Source: CAYVTV01 sp964563105
Lineage (GTDB): Bacteria; Bacteroidota; Bacteroidia; Bacteroidales; GCA-2748055
NCBI GenBank assembly: GCA_964563105.1
Contig: CAZLXM010000007.1
Coordinates: 1 to 64,000 of the forward strand
Length of the DNA: 64,000 nucleotides
Direction: 5' to 3'
Part shown: one piece after another, positions 26,732-35,987 of the stretch
How positions within the stretch are numbered: position 1 is the first letter of the stretch
Layout of the letters: each line of letters starts with the position of its first letter
The notes under the pieces: model-generated
The model's database searches: none
What the model was told of the DNA's origin: nothing
What the model saw: the letters and a program-made list of their open reading frames with translations, nothing else
Translations under genes and position numbers: made by a program

Positions 26732-27736
26732 ATGAAAAAACACAATGAACAAAGCAAAGTATTTTCCAGAAGAAAATTCTTAAGTAAAACTATTTCTGCT
26801 TCTGCTGGTATTAGTATACTTCCTTTGGCTTACCAATGTAAAGGGGTATCCGCCGGAAAACCGGATTCAAAATTTGGAGGTGTACAGATAGGTGCAATAA
26901 CTTATAGCTGGAGGAGTATGCCATCTCAGGCACAGGATATTATTGATTATTGTGTAATGGCTGGAATAAGTTCGATAGAATTAATGAATCCGGTTGTAGA
27001 GGATTTTGCCGGTATTCCTCAGTTACCACCCAGGCCTGAACGAAATGTTAATTTATCCCCGGAAGACAAGGCTGCATATAATACTGCTGTTTCAAAGGCC
27101 AATGAAGACAGACGAAAATGGAGAATATCTGCGCCAATGAAAAAATTTGAAGAATTTCGGAAAATGTTTAACAATGCTGGTATAAATATTCATATTACTA
27201 AATTTAGTCCTGCATCCTGGACTGATGAGGAAGTGGATTATTCATTTAAAGCTGCTAAAGCATTGGGTTCTATCGGAGTCTCTAATGAAATTGGTGAGGA
27301 AGCATGCAAACGTCTGGGATATTTTGCCGAAAAGCACGGAATGTATGCAATTTTCCATAATCACCTTCAACCCGGTGAACCGGGGTTTAGCTTTGATACC
27401 TTTCTTTCATATTCTTCTGCAAATATGCTTAATTTTGATGCAGGGCACTATTTTGGAGCTACAGGCCTTCATCCTAATGGAATTATTGAAAGATTACATG
27501 ACCGGATCGCCAGCATTCATTTAAAAGATAAAACAGGGCCATCATCCGAACCTGCAAATACCAATATGCCCTGGGGAAAGGGAGAAACTCCTATCGCAGA
27601 CATATTACGTTTAATCCGGAAAAATAAATGGCCGATATATTGTGATATTGAGCTTGAATATCCAGTTCCTGAAGGTTCGGATGCAGGAAAAGAAGTAAAG
27701 AAATGTGTTGATTATTGTAAAGCTATTTTACTCTGA
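26732..27736 (+). CDS. Tat-exported sugar phosphate isomerase/epimerase-like TIM-barrel protein
   Basis: I place the start at the ATG at 26732 (334 residues); an in-frame GTG at 26708 adds eight residues. The leader FSRRKFLSKTISASAG is a twin-arginine signal. The body is an AP-endonuclease-2/xylose-isomerase-like barrel: IGAITYSWRSM, IDYCVMAGISSIELMNP, YAIFHNHLQPGEPG, NFDAGHYFGATG, IASIHLKDKTG and YCDIELEYP supply the usual Glu/His/Asp metal-site residues. Exported members of this family are common beside Gfo/Idh/MocA genes in Bacteroidota and probably act on oxidised or keto sugars. The precise reaction is unknown. The transporter and oxidoreductase genes downstream suggest a small catabolic set. 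Confidence 0.83.
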   Translation: MKKHNEQSKVFSRRKFLSKTISASAGISILPLAYQCKGVSAGKPDSKFGGVQIGAITYSWRSMPSQAQDIIDYCVMAGISSIELMNPVVEDFAGIPQLPPRPERNVNLSPEDKAAYNTAVSKANEDRRKWRISAPMKKFEEFRKMFNNAGINIHITKFSPASWTDEEVDYSFKAAKALGSIGVSNEIGEEACKRLGYFAEKHGMYAIFHNHLQPGEPGFSFDTFLSYSSANMLNFDAGHYFGATGLHPNGIIERLHDRIASIHLKDKTGPSSEPANTNMPWGKGETPIADILRLIRKNKWPIYCDIELEYPVPEGSDAGKEVKKCVDYCKAILL

Positions 27737-28047
27737 ATAATCATAAATATATTTTATTCCGGCAGGGTTATTTATAAAACATTTTTTGGAGCTGGTATAA
27801 ACATCAAAGGGATTTAGTACACTGACACAGTAAGTTATTGTGAAGAATAAATCTGATTCAAATAGTGTGTCACTTTAGAATTCAGATAAAGTACTTGTTT
27901 ATCATTACAATGTTTGGGGCCTGTAATAGATTTTTTAGTGTCGGGTAACAGAATTAAAACTTTGAAATTTTGAAATATTTATTAGTAAATAGTTTCTATA
28001 AATGTGATACTGCTTGATAAATTATTGTATAACTTTTTTGTTAAAAT
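27737..28047. other. Intergenic stretch without recognised elements
   Basis: There is no coding signal on either strand. A short inverted pair (TGACACA near 27823, TGTGTCA near 27866) is present but is separated by about 36 bases and too short to call. No consensus promoter was found for the downstream M14 gene. Confidence 0.4.
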
Positions 28048-29331
28048 ATGAATTACTTTTTAAGAAAGATAAGTTATAATATTATTTTAATTTTATTTCT
28101 GATTACTAATGAATTTGATGTTTTTAACAATGATTTGACAACATGCAATTTAAATCAAGATGGGTTATTTGCAGCAAGAATTACCGATTCAATTAAATCA
28201 CCTGTTAAATATATAAATTCTTCTTTTGAAAATGCTTCCCCTGTTTATTGGGAATATAATCCTGACGGATCAGTTCAAATAACCTGTTTATATGATCATG
28301 AAAGGGAATCACCTAACAGGGCTTCCAATCATTGGCATTTTCAGGTACAGGCCTCTAAAGGTGCTAATTTAGTTCTATATTTAAATTTTTTTGATCAAGT
28401 ATGGAATGGAAAGGCTTCTGCAAACTTTTCAAGGATTAAAAATTTTTATATTTCTATTGATGGTAAACATTGGTCTCTTTTGCCGGTAGAGGCTGTAGAT
28501 AATAATATTTTAAAATTAAGTATTCTGATGCCTGCTGACAGAGTTTTTCTTACACAAGTTGAGCCATACAGGATAAGTGATTTAGAAAACTTAAAAAGAG
28601 AAATTAAAAATAATCCTTTAACGGAAATTATTACAATTGGGAAAACTGTAGAAGGCAGAGAACTTGAGATTATAAGAGTTGGATATCCAGAAGCTCCTTA
28701 CCGGGTTTTTATCCGGGCGCGTTCCCACCCCTGGGAAGCAGGAGGTAACTGGGTGGTACAAGGCCTTATTCGAAGTTTGCTTGAGAAAACAGAGGAGATA
28801 AATTCTTATTTAAAAAAATATTGTTTATATGTTTTACCCATGGCTAATAAAGACGGAGTTTATAGAGGTCTTACCCGCTTTAACAGCATGGGATGTGATC
28901 TTAACAGAAACTTGGATTTACCTGCTGATCCAATTTTAGCACCTGAAAATTATGCTATGGAATTATGGTTAAAAACTATGATTGATCAAGGGAAAAAGCC
29001 TCATATTGCGATTGATTTGCATAATGACATGGGTGGGAAACTGCTTGTAAGTTACCCAAATGTCAATCTGGATACCTATCTGACTAATATGCGGCGATTT
29101 GAAGATCTTTTGTATAAACATACCTGGTTCCGGGAAGGTAGTTCCGGCAGAAATTCCCGTATTCCCGGAAGTTTTGGTGAAAGTATGATTGAACGCTTTG
29201 GAATTGATGGCTGCGTACTCGAATTAAACCGTTTATGGATTGAGGGTTTAAAAAAGGAGCCTTTCGGAAAGGATTGGGAGTTATTTGGCAGGCAATTGCG
29301 TGATGTTTTTTTCGAGTATTTCGAAAAATAA
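28048..29331 (+). CDS. M14 metallocarboxypeptidase with N-terminal beta domain
   Basis: This 427-residue protein has an N-terminal hydrophobic segment (about 9-20, signal peptide or anchor), a beta-sandwich region (about 60-165), then an M14 domain. Zinc ligands are the HPWE motif (His227, Glu230) and His325 (DLHNDMGG); Glu392 (CVLELNR) is the likely catalytic base, and CDLNRN is the substrate-site motif. The extra N-terminal domain and the HPWE form recall cytosolic-carboxypeptidase-like (M14 subfamily B/D) enzymes, but this one is likely exported. It is the second M14 enzyme in the window and not a close paralogue of the one at 3659-4876. The substrate is unknown. Confidence 0.83.
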   Translation: MNYFLRKISYNIILILFLITNEFDVFNNDLTTCNLNQDGLFAARITDSIKSPVKYINSSFENASPVYWEYNPDGSVQITCLYDHERESPNRASNHWHFQVQASKGANLVLYLNFFDQVWNGKASANFSRIKNFYISIDGKHWSLLPVEAVDNNILKLSILMPADRVFLTQVEPYRISDLENLKREIKNNPLTEIITIGKTVEGRELEIIRVGYPEAPYRVFIRARSHPWEAGGNWVVQGLIRSLLEKTEEINSYLKKYCLYVLPMANKDGVYRGLTRFNSMGCDLNRNLDLPADPILAPENYAMELWLKTMIDQGKKPHIAIDLHNDMGGKLLVSYPNVNLDTYLTNMRRFEDLLYKHTWFREGSSGRNSRIPGSFGESMIERFGIDGCVLELNRLWIEGLKKEPFGKDWELFGRQLRDVFFEYFEK

Positions 29332-29342
29332 ATTGAATAAGA

Positions 29343-29372
29343 CTTGTAGTGCTTTATAATTAATTATATTTG
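29343..29372 (+). promoter_or_regulatory. Candidate promoter for the MFS-Gfo gene pair
   Basis: TATATTTG at 29365-29372 is an exact TAnnTTTG box; CTTG at 29343-29346, 18 bases upstream, stands in for TTTG. Transcription would start near 29379, with a leader of about 130 bases ahead of the transporter gene. Confidence 0.45.
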
Positions 29373-29509
29373 GATAGTAAATTCTTTTTACGGGGAATTC
29401 AAGATATAGACTAATATTTATAATAGATTTGACCGTAAAAGGAAATTTTAATTTTAGCAATATTGAATATTTATTTTCTGATTTTTATATTATTTAATTC
29501 AAAAAAAAC

Positions 29510-30700
29510 ATGGAAAAAACTAATTATCAAAAAGCTGCAATTGTAGCTTTAATGTCTGTATTTACGCTGGCTATTTGTTTTATTATTCTTGGGGCCATAT
29601 CTGTTGAATTAATGAATTCATTAAATATTGATGCCGGTAAATTTGGAACTCTTGTTTTGGGAATGTTCCTTAGCTGTTGTATTGTACAGTTGTTTATCGG
29701 GCCCCTGGTGGATAAAATTGGTTATAAACCGGTAGCTGTCTTAGGTTTTATTGTTACCAGCCTGAGTATTTTTCTACTGGCATTGGCAAATAGTTTTTCG
29801 CTTGCCTTAATTGCTTGTATTATCATGGGAATAGGCGCTATGTCGTTGAATACTGTCGGAAATACTCTTATTCCGGTTGTTCTTTTTGATGGTAAAGACC
29901 CTGCACGTGCGAGTAATTTTGGTAATGCTTTTTTTGGATTAGGATATGTGCTTACTCCTCTTTTTCTGGTTTTCATGCTTAAAACATTAAATCTCCCATA
30001 TAATATTGCTTTGATAATTTTAAGTATAATTATCCTGATCTTCTTAGTTTATGCTTTATTGGCGCACTTTCCAAAAGTATCGGTTGGTTTCAAATTTAAT
30101 ATGGTATTGGGTGTTCTTGTAAAGCCTGCAGTTCTTATTGCTGCCCTGGCATTGTTTTGTTATATGTCTCTTGAGATATCCATGGGAACCTGGATCCGTA
30201 AACTTATGGAAGAAGTTTATTCAGGGTCCGGCATAGCCAATGCTGCAACAAAATCAGGAGTTGCTTTAAGTTTGTTTGGAGTAGCTATGATGGCCGGAAG
30301 ATTCCTTTCATCAACAATTAAGAATCTTACCGCAATGGGTGCTAAAGTAATCATTTCAATGGCAATTGTTTCATTGCTTTCAATTATACTTATGATAGTT
30401 ACAAAAAGCCCTGCTTTGGGAATATTCGCAATAATACTTGCCGGTCTTGCCTTTGCTCCAATTTTTCCAACCATAGTTGGTGTTACTTTTAATAAATTTG
30501 ATCCCAGTTTGTATGGAACAATTTTCGGAATAATGTTTTCCGTTGGATTACTGGGAGGAACATTTGTGCCTAAAATCATTGGTAATCTTAGTGTAGGCTC
30601 AAGTGTTCAGCAAAGCCTGCTTATTGCCGGAATAATGGCTGTAATATTGATCGTCATATCTTTATTTATTGGTCGTGTTGGTAAAACAGTGGATAAGTAA
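29510..30700 (+). CDS. MFS transporter (sugar-type)
   Basis: This 396-residue protein has about twelve membrane segments and the MFS loop signature GPLVDKIGYKPV (residues about 64-75). The membrane halves are separated by a loop near residue 190-200. The next gene, an oxidoreductase, starts 33 bases downstream, so both are likely co-transcribed. The context (sugar isomerase-like protein, oxidoreductase) suggests import of a sugar or sugar acid across the inner membrane; specificity cannot be deduced. Confidence 0.85.
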   Translation: MEKTNYQKAAIVALMSVFTLAICFIILGAISVELMNSLNIDAGKFGTLVLGMFLSCCIVQLFIGPLVDKIGYKPVAVLGFIVTSLSIFLLALANSFSLALIACIIMGIGAMSLNTVGNTLIPVVLFDGKDPARASNFGNAFFGLGYVLTPLFLVFMLKTLNLPYNIALIILSIIILIFLVYALLAHFPKVSVGFKFNMVLGVLVKPAVLIAALALFCYMSLEISMGTWIRKLMEEVYSGSGIANAATKSGVALSLFGVAMMAGRFLSSTIKNLTAMGAKVIISMAIVSLLSIILMIVTKSPALGIFAIILAGLAFAPIFPTIVGVTFNKFDPSLYGTIFGIMFSVGLLGGTFVPKIIGNLSVGSSVQQSLLIAGIMAVILIVISLFIGRVGKTVDK

Positions 30701-30733
30701 TTTTATATTATTAAATAACTAAATTATTTTCTG

Positions 30734-31870
30734 ATGAAAAAAATAAAAATGGGAATGATAGGCGGCGGTATTGGCGCCTTTATCGGTGATGCTCATCGCC
30801 GTGCTGCCCGTATTTGCAATGATTATGAAGTCGTTGGAGGAGTGTTTGACGTTGATTATGAAAAGAGCAAACAATTTGCTCTTCAGGAAGGGATTGACCT
30901 TTCACGTTGCTATGAAAGTGTTGACAAACTTATTTCCTCGGAGTCAGCTCTTCCTGTAAATGAGCGAATGCAAATGGTAGCAATTGTGACACCAAATTAT
31001 TTACATTATCCTTTTGCCAGGAAGCTCCTCAATAATGGTTTCCATGTGATGTGTGAGAAGCCAATGACTTTGACTATCGATGAGGCTCTTGATCTTGAGA
31101 AAATTGTGGGCGAAACAAAGCTTACATTTGCACTAACTCATACTTATACCGGATATCCAATGATAAGGCAAATGCGTGAGCTTATAAAACAGGGTGTTTT
31201 GGGAACAATTCAGCGGATCGATGCACAATATTATCAGGGATGGATTAATTCTATTATTCATGGAACAGATAGTCGTATTACCGGTATCTGGAGATTGGAA
31301 CCTGAATATGCAGGTATAAGTAGTTGTATGGGCGATATAGGTGTTCATGCTTTTAATTTGATTGAATATACCACCGGCCTTGAAGTTCAGGAAGTATTAT
31401 CAGATCTTAGCCCTGTTAAGGAAGGCATCAAAATGGACCTTGACGGAACTGTTTTATTAAGATTTAAAAACAGTTTAAAAGGAGTGGTACGTTCAACACA
31501 GGTAGCAGCCGGCGAAGAAAATAATCTTACCATTGCTGTTTATGGTTCAAAAGCCAGCCTGAAATGGGGTCAGGAAAATCCCAATTATTTGTATATGCTT
31601 AGTGATACAGACCCAACTAAAGTATTTAAACCTGCTAATGCTTATAACAGTCAGTTTGCAGAGTCATCCCACACCATGCCGTCGGGACACCCGGAAGGAA
31701 TTTATGAAGCACTGGCAAATATTTATAAAGGAACTGCAAAGTCAATCCGTGGAGAAGAATTTACACCCGGTGAATTCCCAACTGTTCATGACGGAGTGCG
31801 TGGCATGAAATTTATCCATGCGGTCGTGAATTCCAATAAAAACGGAAATATCTGGCAAAAAATATCTTAA
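30734..31870 (+). CDS. Gfo/Idh/MocA-family NAD(P)-dependent oxidoreductase
   Basis: This 378-residue protein has no signal peptide and should be cytosolic. The N-terminal Rossmann motif GMIGGGIGAFIGDAHRRA binds the nicotinamide cofactor, the core VTPNYLHYPFARKLLNNGFH is followed by the catalytic-type CEKPMTL, and GDIGVHAFNLIEY in the C-terminal domain supplies the usual Asp/His pair. Members oxidise or reduce sugar hydroxyls (inositol, glucose, uronates and others). Its co-transcription with an MFS transporter suggests it acts on the imported compound. The gene ends just before a strong hairpin terminator. Confidence 0.9.
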   Translation: MKKIKMGMIGGGIGAFIGDAHRRAARICNDYEVVGGVFDVDYEKSKQFALQEGIDLSRCYESVDKLISSESALPVNERMQMVAIVTPNYLHYPFARKLLNNGFHVMCEKPMTLTIDEALDLEKIVGETKLTFALTHTYTGYPMIRQMRELIKQGVLGTIQRIDAQYYQGWINSIIHGTDSRITGIWRLEPEYAGISSCMGDIGVHAFNLIEYTTGLEVQEVLSDLSPVKEGIKMDLDGTVLLRFKNSLKGVVRSTQVAAGEENNLTIAVYGSKASLKWGQENPNYLYMLSDTDPTKVFKPANAYNSQFAESSHTMPSGHPEGIYEALANIYKGTAKSIRGEEFTPGEFPTVHDGVRGMKFIHAVVNSNKNGNIWQKIS

Positions 31871-31897
31871 TAAATAGTTTGTTTTTTATATGAACTG

Positions 31898-31929
31898 ATG
31901 ACAGCCGGTTTTTATCCTCCGGCTGTCAT
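31898..31929. terminator. Bidirectional intrinsic terminator between convergent genes
   Basis: A perfect 11-bp stem (31898-31908 with 31919-31929, arm ATGACAGCCGG) closes a 10-base loop. It is followed on the plus strand by TAAAATTT and lies between the convergent oxidoreductase and amidohydrolase genes, so it can serve both. Confidence 0.8.
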
Positions 31930-31964
31930 AAAATTTATAAATACGAGAGATGGCTGTTAAATGA

Positions 31965-33074
31965 TCAGTTACTGCCTTTATACATATTAAAAATTTTAAT
32001 TGCATTTGTGTTATATATCTTTTCAAGAACTTCATCAGGCAGATATAGACCATAAATCATCCAGCGGCCCTGAAGCTTATGAGCTGGTGTGGGGTCAAAA
32101 TATTCGTCATCAGTTTCCAGGAATCGATAATAAACCCTGTATGACTCTGCGTTACAGGGAGTGTCTGTTCCAAATAATATCCTGTCCTGATATTTGATCA
32201 TAAATTTTCGTGCTGTATATGGCTGCCGTCCTAGTTCACTGATCCTGGCATTAATATCTACATAAAAATTTGGATATTTTTCCAGCCACATTGAAACCCG
32301 TCCCAGTTCTTCAGGAAGATTACCTACATGCGCACCAATAAAAATAGTATTGGGATGACGGGCAATTACCCGGTTTCTTTGATCAAGGATCTCATTTTTT
32401 GCCGGAAATTCATCACCATAAAAAGACCAGTTGGGATGTTCTGCCAGTTCATCATATCTTTCATTGTATTTATCAACCGGGCCGGCATGAAAGGCTTTAG
32501 GATCAGTGACGTGAATCATTACCGGAATACCCAGTTCACCACATTTCGCCCATATAGGGTCAATTCTTGGATCATCAACAGGTACCACTTTCCCACTTTT
32601 ATCCTTTAATGTCAATCCAAGATTTTTGAATATTTTTAATCCCCTGCATCCCATTTTTACAGCTTCTTCAAGTTTTTGTGCCTCTTTGGTCCCAAAATTG
32701 TGCTCATCAATTTTACTGAAATCAGGAGAAAAGAAAACAATAAATCTTTCATTGGATATACTGTTGGATACTTCAAGATGTTTTTTATAAAAATTATCAC
32801 GTGATCGACCATCAAGGCTGACACATATCCATACTCCGGCTTTGTTCATTTCCTCCAGATATTCCTGAGTTTTATCCAGGTTGCCCAGATGGTTATGGAT
32901 ATCAATAACCGGAAATTTTGGCTGCATAACTTTTGTTTCCTTTACTACCAGCTGACTAATCGGTTGCCAGTCAAGTAAGCGCAGATCACCCGGCTGAGCT
33001 GCTAAAAAATATGGAAAGATCATATAAAAGATATATGCCGAAATTAAGCTGTTAAAAGATTTTTTATTTTTCAT
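31965..33074 (-). CDS. Secreted amidohydrolase (amidohydrolase-2 / metal-dependent TIM barrel)
   Basis: This 369-residue protein has a signal peptide (about 1-26, ending FLAAQ) and the metal-binding DIHNHLG motif (His60, His62). IFIGAHVGNL (metal/active-site His) and the late FGTDTPCN (catalytic Asp) complete the amidohydrolase-2 set. These enzymes act as hydrolases or decarboxylases of cyclic or aromatic acids, or as lactonases. It is a different subfamily from the YtcJ-like enzyme at 10683-12434. The minus-strand order GH109-like, then this gene, suggests joint expression, although there is a 172-base gap. Confidence 0.83.
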   Translation of the reverse strand: MKNKKSFNSLISAYIFYMIFPYFLAAQPGDLRLLDWQPISQLVVKETKVMQPKFPVIDIHNHLGNLDKTQEYLEEMNKAGVWICVSLDGRSRDNFYKKHLEVSNSISNERFIVFFSPDFSKIDEHNFGTKEAQKLEEAVKMGCRGLKIFKNLGLTLKDKSGKVVPVDDPRIDPIWAKCGELGIPVMIHVTDPKAFHAGPVDKYNERYDELAEHPNWSFYGDEFPAKNEILDQRNRVIARHPNTIFIGAHVGNLPEELGRVSMWLEKYPNFYVDINARISELGRQPYTARKFMIKYQDRILFGTDTPCNAESYRVYYRFLETDDEYFDPTPAHKLQGRWMIYGLYLPDEVLEKIYNTNAIKIFNMYKGSN

Positions 33075-33246
33075 ATCACATAAAATTTTGATTTTAATAA
33101 AGCTGAAAAAAACCTTTATTATTTAAAGATGGTTCTTATAAGTTTTAAAAAGTAATCCGCTGAACAAATCATGATTTAATTTTTTCAGCAAAATTTGAGA
33201 TTATCTAATTTTTAGTATCTTTTTACTTGTTTAATAATTTTAGAAT

Positions 33247-34668
33247 TTATACCAATTCCGTTGTACCTCCTCCTAAAGTCAGATTTATGTCCATTCCGCG
33301 TTTATTAGTTTTCCAGGCCCCTGAAGTGAAATCCGGTACTTTTACGGGCATTGAACCATTTGCTACTGACCATATACTAAGAGGAATAATTGAAGTGGAA
33401 ACAGCAGCATCATAAACATCTATATCCATTGGCATGCCATTTCTGAGGCAGTCAATCAAACGCCAGTCTGTAGGGCTTACTCTTTCATAAGAACGCCCGC
33501 GGGGATTTATACTTCTCGCTTGCTCGGCAAGGGCAGTAAACCTCTTTGTAATCTCAGGAGTGTATTTGTCTATTAAAGCTTTAAATTCTGCTTCCGGAAG
33601 CCATCCATCGTGACTCGTTGCGATACGTGGAGGGCCAGCCTGATAAGCACCTTTTGTTCCACTTATAAGATTAAAACGTACATCCGGCCGGGGTGATGAC
33701 ACATCATGCTGAACCATAATTGTACGCCCTTTATTAGTTCTTATTATTGTAGTATTCATATTACCCCGGAAACTTTTATGTTCAAAAGGTTTCCAAAAAT
33801 CGTCTTCTGAAGCTAATCTGTCTGCGGTTGCCCTCATTAAGAAATCATCACTTGAAACTGATACCAGAAATTCCGGTTTATCCCCATAATTAATATCCAT
33901 CATTTGGAGTATTGGCATTAAACCATGTTGTGGATACAGACTACCATGCTTATTCATATTTTCTTTTAGTCTCCATAGATTATGATACATGGTTTTTGAA
34001 AAGTTGTATCTCATAAGAAGATCATGGATATAGGCGCCCTCTCCATGGATAAGGTCACCAAAAAATCCTTCCCGTACCATATTTAACAGGACAGCAGAAT
34101 ATCCTGAATGGCAGTTTGCCGACATTTGAACACAATGTTTTTTTGTCCTTTCAGATGTTTCTACAAGCTTCCAGCAATCTTCTATAGTTAAAGCAGCAGG
34201 TAATTCAGTATAAGCATGTTTGTCATTTTCCATAGCATAAATACACATTGGAGCATGTAAATGCCAGGGAGTTACAACCGCAATTAGATCAATATCTTTA
34301 CGGTCACAAACTTTTTTCCATTCTTCTTCATGGCCTGAATAAGAATCCGGGTTTTGCCCCAGAAAGGCGATAGATTCTTTTGCTTTACTAACTCTGTCCG
34401 GTTCCAAATCACATAGAGCTTTTATCACAACACCCTTGATGCTGGCAAGCCTTCTTACAGTTCCTGAGCCGCGATTTCCAAGCCCGATTATGCCAACTCG
34501 CACCTCTTCCAATTTAGGCGCTTTATATCCTGACATGTTGAAAGTTTGCTTGTGAGTTACAGGAAATGGATCAGTAGTTTCTGGCTGACGTGAACATGAC
34601 ATTGTGCCAATCACGCCAATTCCGGCAAAACTGGATTTTTTTAAAAAATGTCTGCGTGAGTTTTTCAT
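33247..34668 (-). CDS. GH109-like Gfo/Idh/MocA protein, exported
   Basis: This 473-residue protein has a twin-arginine leader (NSRRHFLKKSSF) and perhaps a lipid cysteine (GTMSC). The Rossmann motif GIIGLGNRGSGTVRRLA is followed by TPWHLHAPMCIYAMENDKHA and then ELPAALT. The Glu-Leu-Pro replaces the EKP of ordinary Gfo proteins, as in GH109 (EVPAA). Further GH109-type blocks are KKHCVQMSANC, HGEGAYIHDL and LYPQHGLMPILQMMDIN. GH109 enzymes use bound NAD to cleave alpha-N-acetylgalactosaminides and other glycosides. The family call is good; the substrate is open. Confidence 0.82.
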   Translation of the reverse strand: MKNSRRHFLKKSSFAGIGVIGTMSCSRQPETTDPFPVTHKQTFNMSGYKAPKLEEVRVGIIGLGNRGSGTVRRLASIKGVVIKALCDLEPDRVSKAKESIAFLGQNPDSYSGHEEEWKKVCDRKDIDLIAVVTPWHLHAPMCIYAMENDKHAYTELPAALTIEDCWKLVETSERTKKHCVQMSANCHSGYSAVLLNMVREGFFGDLIHGEGAYIHDLLMRYNFSKTMYHNLWRLKENMNKHGSLYPQHGLMPILQMMDINYGDKPEFLVSVSSDDFLMRATADRLASEDDFWKPFEHKSFRGNMNTTIIRTNKGRTIMVQHDVSSPRPDVRFNLISGTKGAYQAGPPRIATSHDGWLPEAEFKALIDKYTPEITKRFTALAEQARSINPRGRSYERVSPTDWRLIDCLRNGMPMDIDVYDAAVSTSIIPLSIWSVANGSMPVKVPDFTSGAWKTNKRGMDINLTLGGGTTELV

Positions 34669-34688
34669 ATTGATATAATAATTTGAGA

Positions 34689-35459
34689 TTAAATTTCTGA
34701 ATAATCAGTAGGAAAAAGGAAGAAGATCTGTGAACGGGATACGGTATTTTCATATTCTTTGAGTCCGGATAAGGTTTTCCAATCCGGATCAGCTCTAAAA
34801 GTATCCCAATGCTCATCCCTTGCTGCCTTATTTGCAAAGGTGGTCATATACATAAGATTAGGCATGCTGTTTCCGCTTAGGACTTCACCATAAAAAACAG
34901 CATTGAATTTTAGTTTTTCAAAAATTCTGATTTCACCTCCCTGATTAAACATATGAACTTTTTTATTATATAATTTTTCTGTAGCACTTTTATAACTTCT
35001 TAGTTCATATATTCTTTCTGAAGGGGAGGTGGCATGTTGAGGTATTTGTAACCTCGGCATATCAATAAATGCTTTCAATAAAATACTTTCAATATGGTCA
35101 TAAGGAGGGGCATTATGCAAAGCATCTAAATAATCTTTCCCCATTTCTTTATATTGTGTGTCTTTTTCAAGGATGTCAGATAACTTTAAAAATTGGGTCA
35201 TTGATTTGAAGGGTATTAAAACATAAATTCTTTTTCCATGGGCTGTATCACTTTCCACAGGCTTAAAAACTCCTGTTTTAGTTATTCCCGCCCTGTTTAG
35301 GGCAGGAAGGAAGGCTTCTTTAAGATACTTATCAATCCGTTTTTCCTGTGTTTTATTGTTAAATACATAAATTTTAATTTGATAAAACTCCTGCCTGGCG
35401 GCAGAAACCCTAAAAAAAGTCAAATTTATCAATACAATAATAAAAAGGATAACACGCAT
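34689..35459 (-). CDS. Secreted NIPSNAP-family protein
   Basis: I chose the ATG at 35459, which gives a clean signal peptide (MRVILFIIVLINLTFFRVSA) and a 256-residue product; an upstream in-frame ATG at 35591 would add 44 charged residues before it. The mature part contains two ferredoxin-like repeats typical of NIPSNAP proteins (YQIKIYVFNN in the first; IYELRSYKSATEKLYNKKVH and NLMYMTTFANKAARDEHWDTF in the second). The biochemical role of this family is not settled. It lies 20 bases before the GH109-like gene and is co-transcribed with it. Confidence 0.82.
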   Translation of the reverse strand: MRVILFIIVLINLTFFRVSAARQEFYQIKIYVFNNKTQEKRIDKYLKEAFLPALNRAGITKTGVFKPVESDTAHGKRIYVLIPFKSMTQFLKLSDILEKDTQYKEMGKDYLDALHNAPPYDHIESILLKAFIDMPRLQIPQHATSPSERIYELRSYKSATEKLYNKKVHMFNQGGEIRIFEKLKFNAVFYGEVLSGNSMPNLMYMTTFANKAARDEHWDTFRADPDWKTLSGLKEYENTVSRSQIFFLFPTDYSEI

Positions 35460-35987
35460 AATATTGTTTGATAAGTAAATTGTTTTTGTTCGTATAAAAT
35501 TTGATTTTAATGATTTATCTACCGGCTGACAAATTTGCCTGAATGTGCTTTGCCTGTTTTTGCATACATTAATAAAACTTGTGCTTTTCATAATTGCTTT
35601 AATATTAAATTTTAAAGGTTAATAATTTTATAATAAATATTGTCTTCTTAAAAATCAAAAAAAGTATACAATGGATATATATAAAACAATGAATTTGTAT
35701 AGCTTAAAATTACTTATTTAATCTCTAAGTTCAATAATATATTTTTCAATATTTTTTAAAAAAATATTATAGGATAAGCATATTTGATCCTAAAAGTAAA
35801 ATTAATTCCTTATTATGATAATCACTTGCCCGGATTAATTTTCAGGTTTTTTAAATAGTTCATTTTTTCTTTATTTCCGGCTAAACACTTTTACTGTTTG
35901 AATATATTTTTATAAACGCTGATTTTTATTTTGGATTTCCATTAATAAAAAAGATATTGATTATAATAGTTTCCCGGAGAAGGTAAT
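35460..35987. other. Intergenic stretch upstream of radC and of the NIPSNAP gene
   Basis: This 528-base AT-rich stretch separates the accessory region from radC. No RNA gene or convincing promoter was found. TTATTTTG at 35926-35933 is one base from TAnnTTTG, but the nearest TTTG is 25 bases upstream. Confidence 0.35.

Noticed and set aside
27823..27872. Inverted pair TGACACA/TGTGTCA as an operator or hairpin
   Set aside because: The short arms are widely spaced and do not extend; chance is likely in a 311-base gap.
2480..35459. A mobile element or integrated island carrying the lyase genes
   Set aside because: No transposase, integrase, terminal repeats or tRNA-end duplications were found; the tRNA-Ser gene is outside the block and shows no attachment-site copy.
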